A DNA stretch of 64,000 nucleotides from Methanoculleus marisnigri JR1 (GTDB lineage Archaea; Halobacteriota; Methanomicrobia; Methanomicrobiales; Methanoculleaceae): the NCBI RefSeq assembly GCF_000015825.1, contig NC_009051.1, forward strand, positions 1,234,695 through 1,298,694. The letters are read 5' to 3'. The notes below the pieces were generated by a model. The model did no database searches and was not told the DNA's origin. It saw only the letters and a list, made by a program, of their open reading frames with translations. Positions 51,585 through 59,171 of this stretch are shown in pieces. The position numbers and the translations under genes are program-made. Position 1 is the first letter of the stretch. Every line of letters starts with the position of its first letter.

Positions 51585-52381
51585 CACGTCCGGAGAATCT
51601 CAACCGCTTCTTCTGCCGACCGCCCTTCATGAATGATCAGTGCTGCAGCACGGATAAGACGATCGGGCGCCGGGTGCTGGAAGGCGTTCCTCCCGATCGA
51701 TATCCCGGCGGCACCCCCCTCCATCGCACCCTCGACCAGATCGAGGATCGCCCGATCATCGGTCTTCGAGCCGCCCGCGACCACGACCGGCACCGGGCAT
51801 CCTCTCGTTACTTCGCGGAACGAGTCCGCATCCCCGGTGTAGACGGTCTTCACGATATCGGCGCCGAGCTCCGCCGCCACCCGTGCGGAGAGTTTGACGC
51901 ACTCAAGGTCGTGCTCGTCCGCGACCTTCCTGCCCCGCGGGTACATCATCGCGAGGAGCGGCATCCCCCACTCCATGCACGTGACCGCAACCCGCCCGAG
52001 GTCCTCGAGCATCTGTGCCTCGGAGTCGGCGCCGACGTTGATGTGCACCGAGACGCCGTCGGCGCCCATCTTCAGGGCGTTCGTGACGGTGTTGACGAGC
52101 ACCTTGTCGTTCGGGTCCGGGCCGATGCTGGTGCTCGCCGAGAGATGCATGATGAGGCCGACGTCCCGCCCGTGCCCCCTATGGCCGTGCAGCGCAAGCC
52201 CAACGTGGCCGATGACCGCGTTCGCTCCGCCCTCGGCGACGAGGTCGATGGTTCTCCCTACGTCGACCAGCCCGGGGATAGGGCCGAGCGTCACCCCGTG
52301 GTCGAGCGGCACGATGATGGTCCTGCCGGTGTTCCGATCCATGATACGTTCCAGACGAATCTCTTTTCCTCTCATAACCAT
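51584..52381 (-). CDS. ADH synthase / class I aldolase family protein, paralogue 1
   Basis: This is the first gene of the aromatic operon, 265 aa, clearly homologous to the next gene (both contain [37 protein letters not shown] and K-T-x-YTGD). Catalytic Lys lies in [15 protein letters not shown], and the His/Asp block is [17 protein letters not shown]. One of the two probably makes the amino-dideoxy-heptulosonate from deoxyketofructose phosphate and aspartate semialdehyde. Which one cannot be decided by eye. GGGGAGG just before ATG 52381 is the strongest ribosome-binding site of the operon, and a TTTTAATTACT box lies near 52,420. Confidence 0.85.
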   Translation of the reverse strand: MVMRGKEIRLERIMDRNTGRTIIVPLDHGVTLGPIPGLVDVGRTIDLVAEGGANAVIGHVGLALHGHRGHGRDVGLIMHLSASTSIGPDPNDKVLVNTVTNALKMGADGVSVHINVGADSEAQMLEDLGRVAVTCMEWGMPLLAMMYPRGRKVADEHDLECVKLSARVAAELGADIVKTVYTGDADSFREVTRGCPVPVVVAGGSKTDDRAILDLVEGAMEGGAAGISIGRNAFQHPAPDRLIRAAALIIHEGRSAEEAVEILRT

Positions 52382-52688
52382 AGTCCTCCCCGGATTTTGA
52401 TGATGCAGTCTTTCCGGGAGTAATTAAAACTGGATAAACCAGGTAAAATAGCGATAAAACGCTGCCGCTCCGGAGTTACGGATATCGGCTGTCAAAAACT
52501 GGCAAATCGCTTCTGTACACGCGGCGGTTACTTCGTTAACCGAGGTAAAAACGGTCACCGGCGAAAAAACATCCACCACGCATTGGCAATACCGTTATGC
52601 GTTCTTGTATAAAAACATGCCGGATTTGCACACGGGAGGAGAATCCGGGGCAGGAGATGGCCCGGCGGAAAAAATATGGCGGTTTGCC
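52382..52688. other. Intergenic region upstream of the aromatic operon
   Basis: This gap of 307 bases holds the operon promoter near 52,420 and a 6-bp hairpin CGGTTA/TAACCG with a small loop near 52,528-52,545. An A-run at 52,668-52,674 would act as U-tract terminator for the minus-strand mbf1. I found no tRNA and no short gene here. Confidence 0.45.
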
Positions 52689-53180
52689 TTATTTCCGGCT
52701 CTTCTTGAACGATATGACGTCGCCGACGGTCATGGTCACCCGACCGGGTCCGCCCGTGGAGGTGCTGTCTTCGGCCGAGTCGATCAGCCTGATATTGAGT
52801 GCTTTCTCGAGTTTCTTCCGGACATCGTCTTCGGGGATGAGGTCGCCCTTCTCGATCTTCTTGACCAGGATCTCACGCTCTTTGATCGCATGTGCGAGGT
52901 CGAGCGTGGACCACTCCTTCTCTTCCCGGGCGGCGCGGATGCGGTCGGCGTAATCGTCGACGAGTTCTCCTTCCATCAGGTCAAAGACGTCCCGGGGCCT
53001 CCTCCTGGAGCCCTGTGGGGCTGCGACTCCCGGCTTCTTCTGCGGGGCACCTCTTCGTCGCGATTGCTGGACTTCTGTACCGTGTTTCGCACATCGAACG
53101 CAGACGCAGAGTTCTGCACCCTCGATCTGGATGGTTTTCGACGGTCCCACTATAGGAGCGCCGCATAGTTCGCACTGCAT
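52689..53180 (-). CDS. mbf1: Multiprotein bridging factor 1 homologue
   Basis: This is a 163-aa archaeal MBF1. A zinc ribbon at the N-terminus (QCELCGAPI ... AELCVCVRCAKHG) is followed by a basic linker (QQSRRRGAPQKK) and a C-terminal Cro-type HTH (YADRIRAAREEKEWSTLDLAHAIKEREILVKKIEKGDLIPEDDVRKKLEKALNI). Archaeal MBF1 associates with ribosomes or transcription machinery; its exact role is debated. ATG 53180 is chosen because the zinc ribbon begins there. It is divergent from pan across only 57 bases, in which both promoters must lie. Confidence 0.9.
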   Translation of the reverse strand: MQCELCGAPIVGPSKTIQIEGAELCVCVRCAKHGTEVQQSRRRGAPQKKPGVAAPQGSRRRPRDVFDLMEGELVDDYADRIRAAREEKEWSTLDLAHAIKEREILVKKIEKGDLIPEDDVRKKLEKALNIRLIDSAEDSTSTGGPGRVTMTVGDVISFKKSRK

Positions 53181-53237
53181 AAGTCTCGCAAACAACTTTA
53201 TATTCATTTTAACCTATATAATTAATCGAGGAGACCT

Positions 53238-54476
53238 ATGGGAGATATCGCTCGGCAGGCACCAGACAAGGATACCGGTGAAGACATCTACCAGTACCTC
53301 CTGGAACGGATTACGAACCTCGAAAACCGAAACCTGGAGCTACGCGAGCAGTTCCGCCAGATGGAGTCCGAGAAACGATACGTTGAGACCCAGAAGATCC
53401 GCTACGAACGGGAACTCCGAAAACTCAAGAGCGAGATCGAACAGCTGAGAAGCCCTCCTCTCGTGATCGGAACCGTTACCGACGTTATCGACAACAGCCG
53501 GGTGATCGTGCGAAGCAGTGCAGGACCGCGATTCCTGGTCCGTACGTCCCAGCTTATCGACCCCGATCTCCTCAAACCGGGTGTGCGGTGTACGCTCAAC
53601 CAGCAGTCCCTCGCGATCGTGGATGTGCTCCCCACGAGCTACGACGCGCAGATCTACGGTATGGAGCTGGTGGAGTCCCCGGAGGAGACCTACGAGAACA
53701 TCGGCGGCCTTGAACCGCAGATCGAGGAGATCCGGGAAGCCGTCGAGCTCCCCCTGACAAAACCGCAGCTCTTCGAGAAGGTCGGCATCTCCCCGCCGAA
53801 GGGCGTTCTCCTCTACGGCCCGCCCGGCACGGGGAAGACCCTCCTCGCGCGGGCGGTGGCCCACCAGACGAACGCGCATTTCCTCCGCGTGGTCGGTTCG
53901 GAGCTGGTGCAGAAGTACATCGGCGAGGGCGCCCGCCTGGTCCGGGAGCTCTTCGACCTCGCGAAGCAGAGGGCGCCGTCGATCATCTTCATCGACGAGA
54001 TCGACGCAATCGGCGCGCACCGGAACGACTCGACCACCTCCGGCGACCGCGAGGTCCAGCGGACGCTGATGCAGCTCCTGGCGGAGATGGACGGGTTCGA
54101 CAACCGCGGGGACGTCAAGATCGTCGCGGCGACCAACCGGATCGATATCCTCGATCGTGCCCTCCTCCGCCCGGGCCGGTTCGATCGGATGATTGAGATC
54201 CCGCTCCCCGACCACCAGGGGAGGCTTGCGATCTTAAAGATCCACACCCAGTACATGAACATCGGCGAAGACGTCAACCTCTCGGAGGTCTCGCGGCTCA
54301 CGGAAGGCAAGAACGGTGCCGACCTCCGGGCGATATGCATGGAGGCGGGGATGTTCGCCATCAGGATGGAGCGCGATGCGGTCAACAGCGAAGATTTCAT
54401 GAAGGCGATCGACAAACTCGCGCTTGACTTCGATCGCCACCACTTCCACACCACCTTCGGCGAGATGTTCGCCTGA
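53238..54476 (+). CDS. pan: Proteasome-activating nucleotidase (PAN), copy 1
   Basis: This is a 412-aa hexameric AAA ATPase that unfolds proteins for the 20S proteasome. It has an N-terminal coiled coil (about 14-72: [30 protein letters not shown]), an OB domain (about 75-130), Walker [16 protein letters not shown], Walker [13 protein letters not shown], the sensor [19 protein letters not shown] and a helical AAA lid. The C-terminus ends [12 protein letters not shown] and therefore lacks the hydrophobic-Tyr-x (HbYX) tail that PANs use to dock and open the proteasome gate. A TATATAA box and GAGGAG lie directly before ATG 53238. Confidence 0.93.
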   Translation: MGDIARQAPDKDTGEDIYQYLLERITNLENRNLELREQFRQMESEKRYVETQKIRYERELRKLKSEIEQLRSPPLVIGTVTDVIDNSRVIVRSSAGPRFLVRTSQLIDPDLLKPGVRCTLNQQSLAIVDVLPTSYDAQIYGMELVESPEETYENIGGLEPQIEEIREAVELPLTKPQLFEKVGISPPKGVLLYGPPGTGKTLLARAVAHQTNAHFLRVVGSELVQKYIGEGARLVRELFDLAKQRAPSIIFIDEIDAIGAHRNDSTTSGDREVQRTLMQLLAEMDGFDNRGDVKIVAATNRIDILDRALLRPGRFDRMIEIPLPDHQGRLAILKIHTQYMNIGEDVNLSEVSRLTEGKNGADLRAICMEAGMFAIRMERDAVNSEDFMKAIDKLALDFDRHHFHTTFGEMFA

Positions 54477-54480
54477 AGGA

Positions 54481-54495
54481 CACCTTTTTTTTGTT
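54481..54495 (+). terminator. T-run after pan copy 1
   Basis: ACCTTTTTTTTGTTGTT immediately follows the stop codon and fits an archaeal U-tract terminator. The convergent acetyltransferase gene ends next to it. Confidence 0.5.
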
Positions 54496-54496
54496 G

Positions 54497-55108
54497 TTAA
54501 ACCTCAGCCGAATGCTCTGTCGTGAACATCTCCCCCAGTCCCGACAGGCGTTCCGGGGCAAGATCGGTCTTTAGAAGGCCGAAGATCAGACGATCGTGAT
54601 ATTCGCCCCCGGCATGCCAGTACTGCCTCTGGATACCCTCCAGGACAAAACCGCAACTCTCCATCACCCGCTGTGATGTCGTATTGCCGGCAACGGTGTC
54701 GCCGTTCAGCCGGTAACCGTCGAGCACGGTGAACGCGAAGTAGACCAGAAAGGTGCAGGCCCGGGTGCCGTAGCCTCTTTTCCAGCACGCGTCGTCGAGC
54801 TGGTAGCCGATCAGAAACGATCCGGGGCTGAAATCGATCGGAAACAGTGCACACTGCCCGACGAAGTCCCCGGTATCCTCCAGTCTTACCGTGAAGACAT
54901 GGTGATCCGGCATCCTTCCCGCCCGGAACGCCGTCCGCATCTCCTCGATCAGGGGGAGGAAATAGGATCGCGTGGCCTCATCCGTATTCGGCCCGAAAAA
55001 CAGCCACCTGCAGACCGACTCCTTCGCGAGCATCCGGGATATAGCGGGAAGGTCGTGCTCGGTGCAGTAGGAGAACCTCAGACCGCCGCCGATCCAGGCG
55101 TGTTGCAT
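54497..55108 (-). CDS. GNAT acetyltransferase (RimJ/RimL type)
   Basis: This is a 203-aa N-acetyltransferase. The fold is visible as FSYCTEHDLPAISRMLAKESVCRWLFFGP, DTGDFVGQCALFPIDFSPGSFLIGYQLDDACWKRGYGTRACTFLVYFAF (acetyl-CoA loop region KRGYGT), and NTTSQRVMESCGFVLEGIQRQYWHAGGEYHDRLIFGLLK. The pattern is typical of enzymes acetylating N-terminal or other amines of proteins or small molecules. The substrate cannot be told. ATG 55108 is the only reasonable start. Confidence 0.85.
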   Translation of the reverse strand: MQHAWIGGGLRFSYCTEHDLPAISRMLAKESVCRWLFFGPNTDEATRSYFLPLIEEMRTAFRAGRMPDHHVFTVRLEDTGDFVGQCALFPIDFSPGSFLIGYQLDDACWKRGYGTRACTFLVYFAFTVLDGYRLNGDTVAGNTTSQRVMESCGFVLEGIQRQYWHAGGEYHDRLIFGLLKTDLAPERLSGLGEMFTTEHSAEV

Positions 55109-55195
55109 ATACCAGGGTTCGACCTTCCCGCATATAAGAAAGAGAGTACTGAGATAAGGAAAAAACTGCCCCGGCAGACGTGCGCGTACACCCGC

Positions 55196-55639
55196 CTACT
55201 CTGCCGGGTACTCCTCTTCGGCGCACCAGATCTCGAGCACCGTATCCTCAGGGTCTGTCCGGTCGGCATACGCCTCCGGCGTCGTGCCCTCGTCCATCCA
55301 TATGGTGTCGACCATGTGGTCGCCCACGATCCGGTAGAGACAGCGGTACCTCCACGGTTCGGCAGGCATCACGTCCCGCTCGTAGATCTGCCGGGCAAGC
55401 CCGGACGAGCAGAATATACCGTCTCCGGGCTCGAAGAGAACCTCATCGACGTAGCGCTGGATATACCACCGGAGTTCGGAGACGAGGGCGAGCGCACTCC
55501 CGAGCGACGCCGTTCTGATCCGTATGCCGTACGCGAGCCGGTCAGGCTGATAAAAACGGAGAACGCCTCTGCTGGTCTCGGACTTGAGCAGGGTGTCGTA
55601 GAGGTCAACCCCCTCCGACTGAATGAGGAGGACGTTCAT
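55196..55639 (-). CDS. Hypothetical protein (about 147 aa)
   Basis: This is a soluble alpha/beta protein without a recognised domain. Notable stretches are VDLYDTLLKSETSRGVLRFYQPDRLAYGIRIRTASL, VSELRWYIQRYVDEVLFEPGDGIFCSSGLARQIYE and EAYADRTDPEDTVLEIWCAEEEYPAE. The latter half looks like a ligand or chorismate-lyase-type fold, but that is a weak impression. ATG 55639 lacks a clear ribosome-binding site. The reading upstream (KETLSTSRAHNYA from a TTG near 55,675) looks coding and may be the true N-terminus. Confidence 0.5.
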   Translation of the reverse strand: MNVLLIQSEGVDLYDTLLKSETSRGVLRFYQPDRLAYGIRIRTASLGSALALVSELRWYIQRYVDEVLFEPGDGIFCSSGLARQIYERDVMPAEPWRYRCLYRIVGDHMVDTIWMDEGTTPEAYADRTDPEDTVLEIWCAEEEYPAE

Positions 55640-55790
55640 TGCATAGTTGTGGGCGCGTGAGGTCGATAAGGTTTCCTTCAAGGTTGCACCGGGGCTTTGT
55701 CGGTGGGAATGCGGATGAGACGCCGCATCCCGGGACAATCTCACTACAGTGCCGTCAAGTTTCCGAACATTCGCACATGTGAAGTATGAT

Positions 55791-56079
55791 GCACGGATTT
55801 CCGGTGGATATCGCCATTGGGGAGTGCGACTGGCTGGAGGGCAGGAACATGAGCACCGTTAGGAACGACGTTCCATAGGAACGGAGTTCGAGCACCGGAG
55901 GTGCGAGGTGCGAGGGGCTGACGGGGAGTGCGATGTTCCGACAGGAACGGAGCTCGATCACCGTCAGGTGGGGAGGGGGGTCTCCCCCCTCAAAACTCTT
56001 CGAGTTTCTCATGCTCGCTGCGCTCGCACTCCCCTTTGTCCCCACCCCCCGAGGCGATATTCCCACGGTCCAGTGTACC
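55791..56079. repeat. Dispersed palindromic mosaic element, copy 5
   Basis: The type A end is at the left (GCACGGATTTCCGGTGGATA then TCGCCA). The type B end is at the right (minus strand CACTGGACCGTGGGAATATC then GCC). Inside are AACGACGTTCCATAGGAACG, GGGCTGACGGGGAGTGCGAT, ATCACCGTCAGGTGGGGAGG, GGGGGGTCTCCCCCC and CTCTTCGAGTTTCTCATGCTCGC, the last shared with copy 1. It fills much of the gap between the hypothetical gene and pan copy 2; the flanks (55,640-55,790 and 56,080-56,276) show no gene. Confidence 0.75.
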
Positions 56080-56276
56080 GAGATTTTCCGTCGTTTCGGT
56101 CATTTAATTCGCGAAAAACCCGGAAGAGGTCCAAGCGTGCTGACGGTTCACCCGTGCATATGCGAGCGCCCAGGAAATCCTCGAACCCCTCGGCATCAGG
56201 ATTTCAGGATGCTCCCTTTCATACTCCGGCAGCAGGTTGCAAACAAAAAAGATTGGCAGGGGAAGAGCGGTTCCCA

Positions 56277-57449
56277 TCAGAGATACATGCGGCTGTCCGG
56301 CGCCGCCGTCTCGCGCTTCACCTTCTTTATTGCCGCGAGGAAGTCTTCGCGCTCGACGGCATCGGCATCCCGCCGGATCGCCATCATCCCGGCCTCGCGG
56401 CAGATCGCCTGCAGCTCGGCGCCGGTGGTGTCTCCGGCGAGCTCCGCAAGTGAGGGGAGGTCAACGCTCCCGGCAAGCGACATCTTCGCGGTGTGGATCT
56501 TTAAGATCTCGAGGCGTGCTCCGGCATCGGGCAGCGGAACCTCGATGATCCGGTCGAACCGGCCGGGGCGGAGGAGGGCCGGGTCAAGCATATCGATCCG
56601 GTTCGTCGCCGCCATGATCCGAATATTGCCGCGGTTCCCGAACCCGTCCATCTCGGCCAGGAGCTGCATCAGCGTCCGCTGGACCTCGGCGCTCCCGGAG
56701 GTCCCGTCGTTCGTTCGCATGCTCCCGATCGCGTCGATCTCGTCGATGAAGACGATCGCCGGGGCGCGCTCCCGGGCGAGGATAAAGAGCTCGCGCACGA
56801 GCTGCGCCCCTTCCCCGATGTACTTGTGGACGAGTTCGCTCCCGGACATCCTGATGAACCGTGCCTGGGACTGGCGGGCAACCGCCTTTGCAATCAGGGT
56901 CTTTCCCGTGCCGGGCGGGCCGTAGAGGAGGATGCCCTTCGGGGGCTCGACGCCCACGCGCTCGTAGATCTCGGGCTTCGTGAGCGGGTACTCGACCGCT
57001 TCCCGGACCTCCTCGATCTCCTCCTTCAGGCCGCCGACCTGCTCGAACGTCACGCTCGGCTGCTCGTCGAGTTCCATGACCCTGACTCTCGCGTCGAAGA
57101 TGTTGCCGATCGTCTTGACGATGGAGAGGGTGTTGTTCACCGCCACCTTCATCCCGGGTTTGAGGGTGCGGTGGAGTTTCTCGCTGACCGCGGTGACGTA
57201 TTCCTGGTTGTTGCCCTGCTGCCGGAGATACACTTCGCCGTTCTCAAGTACATCGACCACAGCGGCAACAAACAGCGGCACCCGTTTTAACTGGGCGTTC
57301 TCTTTCCGGAGCTGCAGAAGCTCCTTTTCCAGCAACTCGTTCTTGAGTTTGTAGTCCAGGATCTGTGCCTTCAGGTCCTGGATCTGGAGAGTAAGCATGT
57401 CGTGCTCGCTGCCGGGAGTGTTGCCAATGGTTTCGTCCATGTCACTCAT
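56277..57449 (-). CDS. Proteasome-activating nucleotidase (PAN), copy 2 with HbYX tail
   Basis: This is a 390-aa AAA ATPase paralogous to the one at 53.2 kb. It has a coiled coil (about 18-55: LTLQIQDLKAQILDYKLKNELLEKELLQLRKENAQLK), an OB domain, Walker [16 protein letters not shown], Walker [13 protein letters not shown] and the sensor [19 protein letters not shown]. It ends DSRMYL, so the last three residues M-Y-L fit the HbYX proteasome-docking motif that copy 1 lacks. ATG 57449 lies 25 nt from the centre of a perfect 26-base palindrome containing TTATAA, suggesting a leaderless, operator-controlled message. Confidence 0.92.
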   Translation of the reverse strand: MSDMDETIGNTPGSEHDMLTLQIQDLKAQILDYKLKNELLEKELLQLRKENAQLKRVPLFVAAVVDVLENGEVYLRQQGNNQEYVTAVSEKLHRTLKPGMKVAVNNTLSIVKTIGNIFDARVRVMELDEQPSVTFEQVGGLKEEIEEVREAVEYPLTKPEIYERVGVEPPKGILLYGPPGTGKTLIAKAVARQSQARFIRMSGSELVHKYIGEGAQLVRELFILARERAPAIVFIDEIDAIGSMRTNDGTSGSAEVQRTLMQLLAEMDGFGNRGNIRIMAATNRIDMLDPALLRPGRFDRIIEVPLPDAGARLEILKIHTAKMSLAGSVDLPSLAELAGDTTGAELQAICREAGMMAIRRDADAVEREDFLAAIKKVKRETAAPDSRMYL

Positions 57450-57460
57450 ATAGTTGGTTC

Positions 57461-57486
57461 TCCAACCACATTATAATGTGGTTGGA
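57461..57486. promoter_or_regulatory. Perfect 26-base palindrome with central TATA between divergent genes
   Basis: Half-site TCCAACCACATTA is followed immediately by its exact reverse complement. The centre reads ATTATAAT and can serve as TATA box in both directions. It lies 11 bases from the pan copy 2 ATG and 6 bases from the ATG of the divergent dehydratase subunit. This is a candidate shared promoter whose TATA box would be covered by a dimeric repressor bound to the palindrome. Confidence 0.65.
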
Positions 57487-57492
57487 GTGATC

Positions 57493-57891
57493 ATGCAAGG
57501 CAGAAGCATATCCAGGGGTATCGGAACCGGAGAACTCCTCGTTTCATCCGAACCCATATCGTTCCTCTCGGGTGTCGACCCCGAGACCGGCATCGTCGTC
57601 GAGCACGGGCACCCGCTCGAGGGGCAATCCATCGCCGGACGGGTGCTGGCCTTCCCCTACGGGAAGGGTTCGACGGTCGGATCCTACGTGATCTACGCGC
57701 TGAAACAGAACGGGCTCGCCCCCGCCGCGATCATCAATACGGAAACCGAACCGATCATCGCGGTCGGCGCAATCATCGCGGAGATCCCCATGATCGACCG
57801 CCTCCCGCCGGAGTTCTCCGATCTCCCGCCCGGCACCACCGTGACGGTGAACGGCGATACGGGCGAGGTCTCCTGCGACGGGACTTCGTGA
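57493..57891 (+). CDS. Phosphomevalonate dehydratase small subunit (DUF126)
   Basis: This is a 132-aa swivelling-domain protein of the aconitase X small-subunit type. In archaea the pair PMDh-L/PMDh-S dehydrates 5-phosphomevalonate in the modified mevalonate pathway to isoprenoid lipids. The family signature is complete: GRSISRGIGTGELLVSSEPISFLSGVDPETGIVVEHGHPLEGQSIAGRVLAFPYGKGSTVGSYVIYALKQNGLAPAAIINTETEPIIAVGAIIAEIPMID. The large subunit is not in the window. ATG 57493 lies 6 bases after the palindrome, very close to the central TATA, so start placement is slightly uncertain. Confidence 0.88.
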   Translation: MQGRSISRGIGTGELLVSSEPISFLSGVDPETGIVVEHGHPLEGQSIAGRVLAFPYGKGSTVGSYVIYALKQNGLAPAAIINTETEPIIAVGAIIAEIPMIDRLPPEFSDLPPGTTVTVNGDTGEVSCDGTS

Positions 57892-57897
57892 GGCGCC

Positions 57898-58329
57898 GTG
57901 GAGACCCATTACGAGATCCTGGGCGTCTCCAGTGATGCCGCGCCCGACGAGATCCGGGCGGCCTACCGGAGTCTCGCGAAACAGTACCACCCGGACATAA
58001 ACCACGACCCGGATGCAGGCGAGCGGTTCATCGCGATCCAGCAGGCCTACGAGACGTTGATCGACCCCGATGCCCGGGCGCGCTACGACCTCGCTCTCCG
58101 GGGCGGCGCCACAGCAGGACCGCATGACGCATACCAGCGGTACCGTTCCGACGGGCAGACAGTCTGGGCGCGGGGATTCTCATGGAACGGGCCGGCACCG
58201 GCTTCCCGGATCGGCAGGCTCGGCGTTCTGCTTTTCCTCTTCCTCGGAGGGGTCCTGATCGTCTTCATGCTCGTCCTGTCACTCCTCGTTCGTGCCGTCT
58301 TTGGCGGCAAACGGCAGCAGGATTCCTGA
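57898..58329 (+). CDS. Membrane-anchored DnaJ-domain protein
   Basis: This is a 143-aa protein. An N-terminal J domain (about 1-66) has HYEILGVSSDAAPDEIRAAYRSLAKQYHPDINHDPDAGERFIAIQQAYETLIDPDARARYD with the HPD motif that stimulates Hsp70 ATPase. A linker and a C-terminal membrane helix follow (LGVLLFLFLGGVLIVFMLVLSLLVRAVF). It lacks the zinc and C-terminal domains of full DnaJ, so it probably recruits DnaK to the membrane. GTG 57898 starts six bases after the dehydratase stop, so the genes are likely co-transcribed. A T-run follows at about 58,335. Confidence 0.83.
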   Translation: METHYEILGVSSDAAPDEIRAAYRSLAKQYHPDINHDPDAGERFIAIQQAYETLIDPDARARYDLALRGGATAGPHDAYQRYRSDGQTVWARGFSWNGPAPASRIGRLGVLLFLFLGGVLIVFMLVLSLLVRAVFGGKRQQDS

Positions 58330-58483
58330 AACCCTTTTTTTATCGGACGATTCCCTCTCCCGGAACCAACCGGCACCGCGACACGGAGAATAGGAAAAGA
58401 TCCCCCCCGGCCCGGTCGGATCACGGGAAACCTTATCTGGTGAAACCTCCTTCGTGCCGGGTGATTATCGCGAGGTGAACGTG

Positions 58484-58876
58484 ATGCCCATGGAGAAAGT
58501 GAAACGATACCGGTGCAAGTACTGCAACTACATCTACTCCCCGATGCGGGGTGAGCCGCACCGCGGCATCCCGGCGGGTACCGCGTTTGAAGACGTGCCG
58601 GAGGACTACGTATGCCCTGTCTGCGGTGCGACCGGAAAGGGACAGATCGGGAAGTGGGGGTTCGAGCTCTGGGAGCCGACCAAGTACGTCTGCAAGATCT
58701 GCGGCTACGTCTACGACAAAAAGCGCGGCGAGCCCCTCCGCGGCTATCCGAAGGGCACCGCATTCGAGGATTTGCCGGAGGACTACGTATGCCCGGTCTG
58801 CGGGATGGATCCGCAGATCTCGAAGTTCCACGGTCCGGTCGGCAAATCGCAGTTCGAACCCATCCTGGACGTCTAA
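58484..58876 (+). CDS. Double rubredoxin
   Basis: This is a 130-aa protein of two rubredoxin domains. Domain 1 has [17 protein letters not shown] and [12 protein letters not shown]. Domain 2 has [17 protein letters not shown] and [12 protein letters not shown]. Each has the two CxxC pairs that hold one Fe. Rubredoxins pass single electrons, in methanogens often to oxygen-detoxifying flavodiiron or rubrerythrin partners; none is adjacent here. GAGGTGA before ATG 58484 decides the start. The DNA of the two domains shares long near-identical stretches (for example TTGCCGGAGGACTACGTATG), so the second arose by duplication. Confidence 0.93.
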   Translation: MPMEKVKRYRCKYCNYIYSPMRGEPHRGIPAGTAFEDVPEDYVCPVCGATGKGQIGKWGFELWEPTKYVCKICGYVYDKKRGEPLRGYPKGTAFEDLPEDYVCPVCGMDPQISKFHGPVGKSQFEPILDV

Positions 58877-59171
58877 AGGGGTAGGGGCGCTTCCGCCTCT
58901 CTCCCGGAACCGTGCCGGCCGGCATCCCGCGGGCTGAGGGGGGATCCAGTGATTCGGCACGATACCGGATTTTTACGGCAGCACTCTTTTATGAATCCCG
59001 AACACCCATTATAACCTGAGTCAGTCCGTTCACTCAAGATCGGTCCTTTCAAATACTGGCCGGCGCATCAATGTTAGAAAAACACCGGCCGCCTTCTTTA
59101 CGGGCAGCTGCCCACGGAGAATGCGGCGTCGAATAGTCACGTATCAAACGAGCAGCGGCAGATGATGTCGG
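58877..59171. other. Intergenic region before the TPR gene
   Basis: This is nearly 300 bases without a recognisable gene. It turns AT-richer from about 58,975 (CACTCTTTTATGAATCC, CCCATTATAACCTGAG), which probably contains promoter elements for the TPR gene, but no single TATA box at the right distance stands out. Confidence 0.35.

Noticed and set aside
52382-52688. Possible tRNA or small RNA in the gap upstream of the aromatic operon
   Set aside because: A 6-bp hairpin is present, but no cloverleaf, TTCRANY arm or C/D box pair could be found.
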